Virus record (IMG/VR): IMGVR_UViG_3300031673_000048 | Coordinates: 1-58,763 of that record | Source: a virus | DNA length: 58,763 nt | Direction: 5' to 3' (one strand) | In this document: in pieces, positions 30,447-38,795 of the stretch | Layout of the letters: each line of letters begins with the position of its first letter | Position numbering within the stretch: position 1 is the stretch's first letter | The notes under the pieces: generated by a model | The model's database searches: none | What the model was told of the DNA's origin: nothing | The model's input: only the letters and a program-made list of their open reading frames with translations | Made by a program: the position numbers and the translations under genes

Positions 30447-30511
30447 CTTAACTAATTTAATAATATCACCAAAATTATCGAGCCCCTCATTTAATAGATT
30501 TAGATTAAATA

Positions 30512-31783
30512 TTATTTCGCCATAATAACCGAATAACGATGTGAACCTCCCTCTTCATTTTCACTTTTAAGTTTCACATGAAGTCGCCAAGTTATACCCC
30601 AGGTACGATGTACCCCAAAGATAACCTGAGCGGGTTCATTGAATGTAGATAAACTGTTATAAGCATAAGGACTAGTTGCTACCCAAGCTCCATTTATCAA
30701 TACTTCCCCTCTTAATACATCCTGAATCGCTATATTATGGAAATGACCAAAAACGTAGTTGTCCACCCGTTTATCGACAGCATTATTAAGAGCAGCTAAT
30801 CTTCGTGTCTTACGTTCAATGCCATACCAAGGGATTCCCATATAGCTACGCACATCGTCACCGTGACTTATGCAGAAACCATGGCCTTCAATATCAACGT
30901 TAGCTGAAAAGCTATCAGGGATTATAAACTCTACGTTTACTAAATCTCTGCAATAAGCGAAAGCTGTTTCAGCAACAAGATAATCGTAATTGTCTCTTGG
31001 ATTCTGATAGTCCTTTTTCGGCGTTTTTCTACCGTGATTGCCAGAAACGCATATTACTTTAATATTCTTGAAATAAGGGGCTAAATCCCTTAACATTAAT
31101 GCCTGCATCTGACCAGTAGCAATACAATTACGGAAAACATTACGATAAGTTGTGTGGTCTACAGCCTTATGTATTTCTCCTGAAACATGATCACCTAAAG
31201 ACAAAACGAAAAGAGTATCAAACTGATAACTACGTAGAATTTTCTGTGTGAATCTAAGAGTTGAGTCAACAAGTGTCTCGGCCCGTTTTAGAGCAATATT
31301 AAAATCATAATGCTCTAACCCACCAACTTGATGCGGTAAAATAATATCAGCAGCATGTTCATCAGAAAGAAGCATAACAAGAGATTCTTGTATCTTCTTT
31401 CCATGATAATTAATCTTCTTTGCCACCGGGAGTGGGCTAATAGGTTTAACAATGTCTTTTATCTCTTCGGCTAATGCTTGAAAAATACCATTACTTCGTT
31501 GTGCCGCTTTATACGCTGCTTTAATATTGGTACGTTCATCTTTTAACGAAACAACTTGTTGCTCTAATTGTAATATTCTTTTATCTGTTGGGTTTAATTT
31601 AACTGAATCAATTGATTCTTTTGTTTCTAATGGCCTAATAATTTTATTTTTTATACAAATATTATGTACTGTTCCTTGCGACACTCCCGTAGCTAATGAT
31701 ATTAATCTCTGTGAATCAGTGGTTTCCGTTAATAGTTTTATAATTTTATCAACAAGTGCCGGGTCTAACTTTTTAGATGCCAT
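30512..31783 (-). CDS. Calcineurin-like metallophosphoesterase with N-terminal HTH
   Basis: 423 residues. Residues 1-45 form a helix-turn-helix (SQRLISLATGVSQGTVHNIC), 65-100 are helical, and from about 130 the phosphoesterase motifs follow: VMLLSDEHAAD, LSLGDHVSGE, CVSGNHGRKTP, FCISHGDD and VFGHFHN, which bind two metals. Phage enzymes of this class cleave DNA or RNA phosphoesters or remove cyclic phosphates. Position beside RNA ligase would fit end healing, by inference. Confidence 0.85.
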   Translation of the reverse strand: MASKKLDPALVDKIIKLLTETTDSQRLISLATGVSQGTVHNICIKNKIIRPLETKESIDSVKLNPTDKRILQLEQQVVSLKDERTNIKAAYKAAQRSNGIFQALAEEIKDIVKPISPLPVAKKINYHGKKIQESLVMLLSDEHAADIILPHQVGGLEHYDFNIALKRAETLVDSTLRFTQKILRSYQFDTLFVLSLGDHVSGEIHKAVDHTTYRNVFRNCIATGQMQALMLRDLAPYFKNIKVICVSGNHGRKTPKKDYQNPRDNYDYLVAETAFAYCRDLVNVEFIIPDSFSANVDIEGHGFCISHGDDVRSYMGIPWYGIERKTRRLAALNNAVDKRVDNYVFGHFHNIAIQDVLRGEVLINGAWVATSPYAYNSLSTFNEPAQVIFGVHRTWGITWRLHVKLKSENEEGGSHRYSVIMAK

Positions 31784-31789
31784 TATTTA

Positions 31790-32095
31790 CTACCTTCTTT
31801 CTATTTGCTTTATTTTTGTTAAAATATCATTTATTAAACATTTTCCTGTTCTCAATTCCTTAAACGTCCCTTTAGCACCAGTATTAAGTAATCTTAAAAT
31901 AGCATCTAATTTGTTTCTTACTTCTCCAACATAATCTATAAAAATATGGTAAGTTAATTCCAAAATATCATTATCATCCATTTCTGGTATTGCTGTACCT
32001 AAAATATATTCAATATCTTTTTTACTAACTACACTTTGCTCTTTATTACAATTAATATAAAAATTAACTGATTCCATATTAGATTTCTTAGTCAT
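31790..32095 (-). CDS. Unknown helical protein, 101 aa
   Basis: MTKKSNMESVNFYINCNKEQ, then acidic and helical segments (DIEYILGTAIPEMDDNDILE, VRNKLDAILRLLN). No motif recognised. Located between the helicase and phosphoesterase genes. Confidence 0.6.
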   Translation of the reverse strand: MTKKSNMESVNFYINCNKEQSVVSKKDIEYILGTAIPEMDDNDILELTYHIFIDYVGEVRNKLDAILRLLNTGAKGTFKELRTGKCLINDILTKIKQIERR

Positions 32096-32131
32096 ACAAA
32101 TCTTTCTAAAATATTTTCAATTATAAAATCA

Positions 32132-34444
32132 TTAATTGCGATTTAACTCCAATGCTTTAGTTACATCACCCATTGTCAATGCTTGTAGTTCACGTTTCTT
32201 TTTAAGATTCTCAAGAATAAGATAATCAGTATTGAGATGTAGCAAATCAATTATAGTGCAACCGCGGTTTATATCCATACCAGGTCTATGGGCACGATCT
32301 TCTGATTGTATACGACTCTCCGCATTAAAATCATTACTATAATAAATAATAACTGGACTTGCTGTGAGGGTCAAACCCATCCCCGCTGCACCAGGTTGGC
32401 CAATGAACGCTATTCTTGGATACTTAACTAATTCTTTTTGGAAATTAGTAAGTTCATCGCCATCAATAGAACTATGCCAACCGCGACCATCTACACGTAT
32501 ATATTCCCAACCGCAATCTTTAACTATTTGCACGCATCTATCAATACTGCCAGTGAAACCAGCATAAATAATAACACGACCAATTTCACTATATTCATCT
32601 AATAATTCTCTTAATGCTTCATCTTTCGGTGTCTCAAATTGCTCAGCAATTTGTGTGTAAGTCTTAATTGTTCCTATCCCGCCACAGCCATCACAAATAA
32701 CAGTCTCATTGAGATTAATATCAATTGGCTGGCTATCTTCTGGTAAATCTGATCCTACTAACGGATTAGGTATAGCTCCTTTACCTGCACAAACAGAACA
32801 TTGTTTCTCACCGCTTTCTTTTTCAATATATTGGAAACCGTCACTTAATTCTCTTAATAATATTAAACCGGCAACAATAGTGTTGGCTCCAGCGACAAGA
32901 GACTTAGCAATATCAAGAATTGATTTAGATGGTTTCAGCTCAATACAACGATATATTTTATCTGGGAGATCAAGACAATCTTTTTTGAATTGAACAAGAA
33001 CAAGCCCAGACATCCTTTTATAGAGTCGTTCACACTCATTTACCGATGGTGTGAATTGATGATCAGCATCTAAGTCGATACTTGAATGGGTATCTTTATA
33101 TTCGCCACAAATCGCACACTTATTACTATCATCGAGCCAAGCAACAACTTTTGGGTACGCTTGGCCAAAAAGATTTTCTTCTTGAGATATAATGGCTAAT
33201 GTATTACGAAATTTAGCATAAGAGCCTTCTTTAATAAATCCAGAACAAGCTGTCTCACACTGATTATACCAATCAAGTGGACTCTTCGGAGCAGGTGAGC
33301 CGCTAGTAAGAATGATATAACCGTTTTTACCGTATTTCTCTCTAATACGATCAGCCATAATTAAAGCTGCTTGTGACCGTTGAGCGGTTGGTGATTTTAT
33401 TCTCGATGATTCATCTAACCATAGCCCTTGTGGGGGGTCAGCATCACTTTTCACTAATTTAACTAATTTCTGATAAGTCATTACTTCTGGTATGACTCGT
33501 GCATCCCATTGATTGAACTCATACTCCACAGCTTTAATTGCTGATTTTGGTCCAACATACCACCAATCCTCAAATCCCGATCGTTCCATGACCTCGATCC
33601 CGACCAATGTTTTACCACAATTATGCACATGAATATTATTAGCAAGAAAATGTCTATAAGGTTCATCGCAAACAATATCATAAACTTCTTGCTCAAACCA
33701 TGTAGAAAATGACTCTATTCTTATAAAATCAATTTTATCTTTTCCGATTTCTACTCTAACTAAATCACCTTCCATTAACTCACTATTCGCAGCAAAATCT
33801 GTAAATCCTATCCCAATCTCGTGGTCTGGTGTAACTGTAATACTATGGCCATTTTCTAAATTAATAGTTCGTACCTGCTTAATACCTTGGCATATAACAT
33901 TATAAACTTTAACATACTTAGACCTAGAACCTACAAGAGTTTTGATTCTAAAATCCATTTCTACTATTTTATGGCGAAAACGGCTATCACCATTATGGAA
34001 ATATAAATAAAAATCTTCTAATTTAATTATTTTGCTGTGATCTTTTTTCCCTGGTAAAATAGTAACAATAGTATCACCAGATAAACATCCCATTTCTGCT
34101 GCAAGAATAGCCTGTTTACGTAATAAAAGAAAATCAACATCTTTCTTTTGATGATCATAAAGTGGACGCTGATAGTCATTCTTAACTGGTTCTTTATCGT
34201 AATCTTTATATGGATTTTTGCCTTGTAAATACTCTAACTGAAAAATATTATGAGGAGAGTTATTAATACGCCATACTTTTCGTGGAGGATTTTCATACCC
34301 TAGCCATCTAGCCCCTTCCATTGATTTTATTTCAGCAATTAATACTTTACTAAAGCCAAATGAAACAAAAATATATTCATCCTCAAATAATAATTTAACT
34401 GGGATTAAATATTTTCCTGCTTTGAGTTTAACATCTATTTTCAT
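32132..34444 (-). CDS. SNF2-type superfamily 2 helicase interrupted by an intein
   Basis: 770 residues including a 156-residue intein (120-275). Extein motifs: DHQKKDVDFLLLRKQAILAAEMG, split here as DHQKKDVDF and AILAAEMG, joined to CGKTLVG to form Walker A; LWLDESSRIK Walker B; LTSGSPAPKS motif III; and in the C-terminal lobe QPGAAGMGLTL and QSEDRAHRPGM motifs V-VI. Two Cys clusters (CSVCAGKG and CDGCGGIG, DnaJ-like; also CAICGEY) should bind zinc. It is a DNA translocase or helicase for replication or recombination, active only after splicing. Confidence 0.9.
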   Translation of the reverse strand: MKIDVKLKAGKYLIPVKLLFEDEYIFVSFGFSKVLIAEIKSMEGARWLGYENPPRKVWRINNSPHNIFQLEYLQGKNPYKDYDKEPVKNDYQRPLYDHQKKDVDFLLLRKQAILAAEMGCLSGDTIVTILPGKKDHSKIIKLEDFYLYFHNGDSRFRHKIVEMDFRIKTLVGSRSKYVKVYNVICQGIKQVRTINLENGHSITVTPDHEIGIGFTDFAANSELMEGDLVRVEIGKDKIDFIRIESFSTWFEQEVYDIVCDEPYRHFLANNIHVHNCGKTLVGIEVMERSGFEDWWYVGPKSAIKAVEYEFNQWDARVIPEVMTYQKLVKLVKSDADPPQGLWLDESSRIKSPTAQRSQAALIMADRIREKYGKNGYIILTSGSPAPKSPLDWYNQCETACSGFIKEGSYAKFRNTLAIISQEENLFGQAYPKVVAWLDDSNKCAICGEYKDTHSSIDLDADHQFTPSVNECERLYKRMSGLVLVQFKKDCLDLPDKIYRCIELKPSKSILDIAKSLVAGANTIVAGLILLRELSDGFQYIEKESGEKQCSVCAGKGAIPNPLVGSDLPEDSQPIDINLNETVICDGCGGIGTIKTYTQIAEQFETPKDEALRELLDEYSEIGRVIIYAGFTGSIDRCVQIVKDCGWEYIRVDGRGWHSSIDGDELTNFQKELVKYPRIAFIGQPGAAGMGLTLTASPVIIYYSNDFNAESRIQSEDRAHRPGMDINRGCTIIDLLHLNTDYLILENLKKKRELQALTMGDVTKALELNRN
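33620..34087 (-). mobile_element. Mini-intein in helicase Walker A motif
   Basis: 156 residues starting CLSGDTIVTI (block A), with TVTPDHEI (block B, T-x-x-H), VYDIVCDEPYRHFLAN (block F) and NNIHVHN followed by Cys (block G, terminal Asn plus Cys +1). No LAGLIDADG or HNH domain is present, so it is a minimal splicing-only intein. The host site is AEMG/CGKT, the ATP-binding loop, a preferred intein position. Confidence 0.93.
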
Positions 34445-34466
34445 TTTATTCTCACAAAAATGATCT

Positions 34467-34979
34467 TCATTTAAAATATGGAGACATTAATTGACGATAT
34501 AATTCTTCAAATGATAATGTTGATTTTAATTTAATCTTTGCTTCCATTAATGTACAAATTTCATCATTATTGTAAACAAATAATTCGTTCCAGTTAGGTG
34601 TTCCTTCGTAACTTAAAAATCGGCAAAATGGATTTAATACAGTCATCGGCCCAGGGCCAATATAATTATTATTAATATACTGAGTTTGATAAGTTTCATA
34701 GCTTTGGGATGAATTTCTTCGGCCAAAATTATTAGAATTTCTACCAAAATTATTAGAACTTCTACCAAAATCATTAGAAAATTTTACACCGATACCATAA
34801 AAGTATTTAGGCTCCCAATCACTTTTTATATGTAAACGAGCTTGTTCATTTTGCCAAAGTGCCCAATCTCTATAGTTGTCATCTGATAACGACTGCACAT
34901 ATTCTGGTAATGTTGCTGGTGTAGAAAAATCAATATTAATTGTAGTAATTGCTAAAAGTATTATAGATATTAATGGCAT
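34467..34979 (-). CDS. Secreted protein with NFGR repeats
   Basis: 170 residues. MPLISIILLAITTINIDFS is a probable signal peptide. Around residues 68-90 there are three near-repeats of S-N-[DN]-F-G-R-x-S, a low-complexity Asn/Gly/Arg/Ser stretch, then a Gln/Tyr/Asn-rich segment. The C-terminus is helical (AKIKLKSTLSFEELYRQ). No family recognised. Confidence 0.55.
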   Translation of the reverse strand: MPLISIILLAITTINIDFSTPATLPEYVQSLSDDNYRDWALWQNEQARLHIKSDWEPKYFYGIGVKFSNDFGRSSNNFGRNSNNFGRRNSSQSYETYQTQYINNNYIGPGPMTVLNPFCRFLSYEGTPNWNELFVYNNDEICTLMEAKIKLKSTLSFEELYRQLMSPYFK

Positions 34980-35008
34980 AACTAGCTCTTTATATTACAT
35001 TGACTATT

Positions 35009-35470
35009 TCATTTCAAAAGCTTTCGTTCAATTATAAAAATTTGTTTAAGCCCGATATTATAAAAAAAAGATAAACAAAGAGAAGCAAGCTCTGATTCTA
35101 TTGATAGAACTTGCTTCCATTTATCTAATGATCCCGAAACGTAAACTAAACGATAATTCTTTTTTCTAGTTTTTGATATTAAAATCTCTAATCCAGATAA
35201 ATCGAGAAGATCGGCTGCTGGGGCGTAGATAAGGAATGAGAAGAATAAATGCCCCAGCAGCCGATCTGATTGTGATAGAATGGTAGACGGTATTACTATT
35301 TCACCTTTATAGAATTCTGCTAAAGATATGATAGCTCTAGCATGATCATTGAATTTGATTTTACAATTATCAAGAGAAAAAGTTGGAGTATGGCCTGTTA
35401 AATTGGCTACTTCTTTAATGAAGATCGGCCAATTCAGGATAGATGTTCCAATAGGCCACACTCTAATCAT
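35009..35470 (-). CDS. Unknown protein, 153 aa, containing a strong hairpin in its gene
   Basis: MIRVWPIGTSILNWPIFIKE onward; alternating strands and helices, including LDLSGLEILISKTRKKNYRL and LVYVSGSLDKWKQVLS. No motif recognised. The gene contains a perfect 17-bp GC-rich inverted repeat at 35208-35267. Stop and start overlap the neighbouring gene's ATG region (ATGA at 35470). Confidence 0.6.
   Translation of the reverse strand: MIRVWPIGTSILNWPIFIKEVANLTGHTPTFSLDNCKIKFNDHARAIISLAEFYKGEIVIPSTILSQSDRLLGHLFFSFLIYAPAADLLDLSGLEILISKTRKKNYRLVYVSGSLDKWKQVLSIESELASLCLSFFYNIGLKQIFIIERKLLK
35208..35267. repeat. Perfect 17-bp inverted repeat inside a gene
   Basis: Arm AGATCGGCTGCTGGGGC (35208-35224) is the exact reverse complement of 35251-35267, with a 26-base AT-rich loop. 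It is GC-rich against its AT-rich surroundings. As RNA it would form a very stable stem within the open reading frame. Confidence 0.95.
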
Positions 35471-36111
35471 TATCGTTCCCGGCTGTCATCATCAGAGGCA
35501 AGCTCAGGAGTACGATCGGGAGGATTAAGAAATTGATTAATCTTAACTTTGATAGTTTCAATCGGTGGTAAATCAATTGGCGTTGAGCAAGCTATAACAA
35601 CCGGACCAGCCCACACAAATTTACCTTTCTTAATAATACGACTCTTCAGGGTCGCTGCACATCGAAGTAATGGTTCAACCTGCCGAGCTTCCCTTCTTGC
35701 GGTCTTCGATGACATAAAGAATGTCAGGAACCGTTCTACTGGTGGCACCCATAATAGGAACTCAGGACCATACATACAACCACTATCTTTAACAGGAGAC
35801 CTTTCTTGAATATCCTTGAAAACATCTGATGTTGGATCAAATGATTCTAAAATCGGGTCTTCATTTGTTGATAAGGCTTTTGAACGCCATGATAGAATAA
35901 CAACATCTACGGTATCACCAAGATCAATAACGCCATCGTCCTCGGGGATGCCATAATGATTGGCAGGTATCTTGCCTTCCTGAACAAGATTGGACTTACT
36001 ACTATAAAGCTGTAAACGATAGAAGAAATTCTCTTCAGAAGCAGTTATTTCAGCTAAACTGCCACCTTGAGGGGCTGCTATTTCGTTTGATGGAATTAAT
36101 TCATTAGACAT
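35470..36111 (-). CDS. Unknown phage protein, 213 aa, possible replication accessory
   Basis: The central region (FFYRLQLYSSKSNLVQEGKI, DLGDTVDVVILSWRSKAL, GPEFLLWVPPVERFLTFFMS) is beta-rich with a conserved look; the C-terminus is acidic (ASDDDSRER), a feature of single-strand-binding proteins. Neighbours are replication genes, so an ssDNA-binding role is possible, but the fold is not recognised. Confidence 0.55.
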   Translation of the reverse strand: MSNELIPSNEIAAPQGGSLAEITASEENFFYRLQLYSSKSNLVQEGKIPANHYGIPEDDGVIDLGDTVDVVILSWRSKALSTNEDPILESFDPTSDVFKDIQERSPVKDSGCMYGPEFLLWVPPVERFLTFFMSSKTARREARQVEPLLRCAATLKSRIIKKGKFVWAGPVVIACSTPIDLPPIETIKVKINQFLNPPDRTPELASDDDSRER

Positions 36112-36158
36112 TAATGATTTACCTTTTAGATAAAATGAAAATAATCTTGATCTTGATA

Positions 36159-36318
36159 TTAAGAATTCATAAAATTATCATGAGCACATTCATCACAAGC
36201 ATAAATTAACAATCGGTTGCCTTTAATTTCACATATAAGCGGCCTATCACACGCTTCACATTTTAATTCTAATAGCTGGCCGCCAATATTAAGAACTGTT
36301 ACTTTTGGTACAAATCAT
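36159..36318 (-). pseudogene. Zinc-ribbon gene with a frameshift at its third codon
   Basis: ATG 36318 (ATGA) is out of frame with VPKVTVLNIGGQLLELKCEA, then CDRPLICEIKGNRLLIYACD and ECAHDNFMNS. Dropping one base of the triplet run at 36312-36314 gives MIVPKVTVLNIGG and a 52-residue protein with two C-x-x-C pairs. Confidence 0.55.
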
Positions 36319-36416
36319 TGATAATGAGGTAGTTTATCAAATTTTATCTTATCAATAACAGCTTGTGGATTAGCACAGTTCTTAACCGATTCTTCAAAAT
36401 ACTTGTCGTTAGTCAT
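36315..36416 (-). CDS. Small unknown protein, 33 aa
   Basis: MTNDKYFEESVKNCANPQAV then IDKIKFDKLPHYQ. AAGGA precedes ATG 36416. A longer frame upstream crosses a hexamer repeat (HFHFHF) and is unlikely to be real. Confidence 0.45.
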   Translation of the reverse strand: MTNDKYFEESVKNCANPQAVIDKIKFDKLPHYQ

Positions 36417-36660
36417 AGTTTTAATCCTTTGATGGAAATGAAAATAAAAATGAAAATGAAAATGAGAATGAAAAATAAATGTGGCTCGTCTTGGTATTCT
36501 TGTAGTAGGTCTTATTCCCAAGCGGCATGATAACAATGGTGTGGCCGCGTATCCACCGTCGTCACATTTAACAGTCGCCAAAGTGAGTTTGCTAAAGAAG
36601 AGGCTACCTAAGTATACTTACTTTAGTAGAGGCCAGACGACTACACTAAAGATATTAAAA
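36417..36660. other. Intergenic region with hexamer repeat and palindromes
   Basis: No gene seen. It holds seven near-copies of GAAAAT (36434-36475), a perfect palindrome TAAGTATACTTA at 36609-36620, and related TTTAGT blocks around it. It separates ParB-like gene 2 from the downstream run and probably contains a promoter. Confidence 0.5.
36609..36620. promoter_or_regulatory. 12-bp palindrome TAAGTATACTTA
   Basis: Perfect palindrome about 40 bases past the ParB-like gene 2 stop, in a non-coding stretch. Candidate operator; no further evidence. Confidence 0.3.
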
Positions 36661-37632
36661 TCAGAGACCAGCTTCCTCAGCCGCCTTAGCAGCTTCGTTT
36701 GCCGCATCGTCTGCCTTCTTCTTTGCACGCTCTGCTGCACGACGCTTTTTTGCGTCATCTAACTTAGTCTTCTTCTCAACATCAGCCGCTTGCTGTGTAG
36801 CAATACTAAGAGGATCAAGATTAATAGCAAAAGCAATACCTAGTGCGAATCCATCTTCTGCCGTCTTAGCACCAGCTTGTCTGCACAATTCCGGTCCAAT
36901 TGCTGGAGAATTATATTCATCCTTCAATTCACCAAAACGACGCAAACTAGATACTGGAGCAAATACAGCCGGCTTCGATTGACGACCTTCTCGTGCAGCA
37001 TCTTTTAGCTCCTTAGCACGAGCTTGGACTGTCGGGGCAAAAACATCAGTAGTCTCCGTCATGGCTTGATCAATATAGTTAAGCTGCTCATTGTGTGGCA
37101 GCTTCGATAAAGCCACAGCATTTGCTACTGTGATTTTATCAGCATCTACTAAAGCCTGAACCGACGGCTCCAGCTTCAATAAATTAAGACGCTGACTTAC
37201 CCATGAAGCACTTCTAGCTATTCTGACTGACATATCAGAAATAGTAAAAGTAGGATTCATCGCAAAAATTCGTTGTAATTGCCTAGTATACTCAACTGGC
37301 TTCGTGTCAACTCGATGAATATTAGCCATAATTTGAGCTTCGAGAAGCTCAACTCTATCTAATGACACAATATTAACAGGAAGTTCAGCAAGACCAACTT
37401 CAACAGCAGCAGTATACCGATGAAGTCCATTGACAATCTCATAAAACTCAACAGTTGATCCGTCGACATCTTCGGTTCGACGACGAACTGAAATTGCATC
37501 TAAAATACCAACACGGGCAATAGAATCACGTAGACCACCATAATTTTCACCTTCAACATCAACGCTACGTAAAGCAACAGGATTTTCACGAATTGCAGAA
37601 ATAGGTACAACTAAAACTTCAGGTTTTGACAT
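36661..37632 (-). CDS. ParB-like DNA-binding protein 2
   Basis: 323 residues. YEIVNGLHRYTAAVEVGLAE has G-x-H-R in place of G-E-R-R; FTISDMSVRIARSASWVSQR is the helix-turn-helix; the C-terminal 60 residues are a Lys/Ala/Glu-rich helix (KKRRAAERAKKKADDAANEA). First leftward gene from the divergent control region, with TTAGGAGAG before ATG 37632. It is a good candidate regulator or origin-binding protein for that region. Confidence 0.85.
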   Translation of the reverse strand: MSKPEVLVVPISAIRENPVALRSVDVEGENYGGLRDSIARVGILDAISVRRRTEDVDGSTVEFYEIVNGLHRYTAAVEVGLAELPVNIVSLDRVELLEAQIMANIHRVDTKPVEYTRQLQRIFAMNPTFTISDMSVRIARSASWVSQRLNLLKLEPSVQALVDADKITVANAVALSKLPHNEQLNYIDQAMTETTDVFAPTVQARAKELKDAAREGRQSKPAVFAPVSSLRRFGELKDEYNSPAIGPELCRQAGAKTAEDGFALGIAFAINLDPLSIATQQAADVEKKTKLDDAKKRRAAERAKKKADDAANEAAKAAEEAGL

Positions 37633-38247
37633 AACCGACTCTCCTAAGTGAGAAATGTAAATAGTTTCAAATCGACTGATAATAAAATCAAACTATAACT
37701 AATAATAAAATCAAACTTTTACTAATAATAACAAATTTTCAATGATAATAATATCAATCTCATAAAATCAATATCAAATGACTCAATCCCATAAAATCAA
37801 TATCACTCGACTCTTACTGGTCTACCACTTATACTACGTGTTTTTTGGACATTTTGTCGGCTGAAAATGCCTTGAAAAGTTGTATTTTCATAAATCGTTT
37901 GGTAATAAGAACTTAACAGGAAAACAGGAAATAATTTGATTCCTATATATCCCTTGTGGAACTATTTTTATACTTTTCGATTCCACGAGAGCTAAAAGTT
38001 GTATAAGTTGTAATCTTGTTAAGTTCTTATTGCCAAACGATATAGATTTTATTGAATCTTTATATTATTGTTGCGTAAAGGACTGATTACTATTGTACAA
38101 ACGACTATGGAAAAACGTAGTATAGGTGGGGATTGTCCCGCACGTACACGCGAAAAGAAAGGACTGAAAGCTGCTTTGATATTGATTTTATGAACTTTAA
38201 CCGAATGATTTTGATTTTATTAAACAAGAAACTTTGATTTTATAATC
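37633..38247. promoter_or_regulatory. Divergent control region with nested inverted repeats and 10-mer array
   Basis: No gene. Three nested inverted repeats centre near 37970: outer 37825-37846 with 38111-38129, middle 37894-37918 with 38017-38041 (24 of 25 bases match), inner near 37953-37962 with 37981-37989. The 10-mer TTGATTTTAT occurs four times on the minus strand (37682-37691, 37705-37714, 37762-37771, 37791-37800) and three times on the plus strand (38182-38191, 38211-38220, 38234-38243), always pointing outward. It drives or organises both gene arms and could be an origin. Confidence 0.8.
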
Positions 38248-38795
38248 ATGGCTCAAACTAAAAAAAATGCAGTTGCTGCGGGTTTGTTAAGTCTGTAGAT
38301 GAATTTTATTTCAATAAAACAAGGCAAGATGGCCCGCAGCACTATTGTAAGATTTGTAAAGAAAAGTTAAGAGGGAGGAATAAACAAATTTTATCTACTG
38401 AATACTTACCAAAAGAAAAAAGATGTTCTGTTTGTGATAAAATTAAACAACAAATTGATTTCCATCTTAATACCGGGAAAAAAGATGGGTTAAGTTGTCA
38501 ATGTATTGAATGCTATAAAAAAAGACGAACTTATAATAAACAATATAAAAAATCATATCATCGGTTAAATAAATATGGATTAAATGATTTTCAATATAGT
38601 CAATTATTAGAGAAACAAAATAATGTTTGTGCTATTTGTGGTAAAACAGTTAAATTATATGTTGACCATAATCATAAAACCAATAAAGTAAGAGGATTAC
38701 TTTGTAGCAGTTGTAATAAAATGCTGGGTTTTACAAAAGATAATCCACAAATACTGAGAGACGGTGCTGATTATGCTGGGGATAATATCAAATGA
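38248..38795 (+). pseudogene. Endonuclease VII-like gene, frameshifted in an A8 run
   Basis: ATG 38248 reads MAQTKK, then a run of eight A (38260-38267) puts the rest out of frame. The other frame gives CSCCGFVKSVDEFYFNKTRQ, a second C-x-x-C unit (CSVCDKIK), then VCAICGKTVKLYVDHNHKTN and VRGLLCSSCNKMLGF, the H-x-x-x-x-x-x-R-G-L-L-C-x-x-C-N core of recombination endonuclease VII. It ends in ATGA with the primase gene. Nine or six A would restore it. Confidence 0.75.

Noticed and set aside
36481-36762. Plus-strand frame crossing the hexamer repeat and the ParB-like gene
   Set aside because: Its 3' third is antisense to a confident gene and its start lies in low-complexity sequence.
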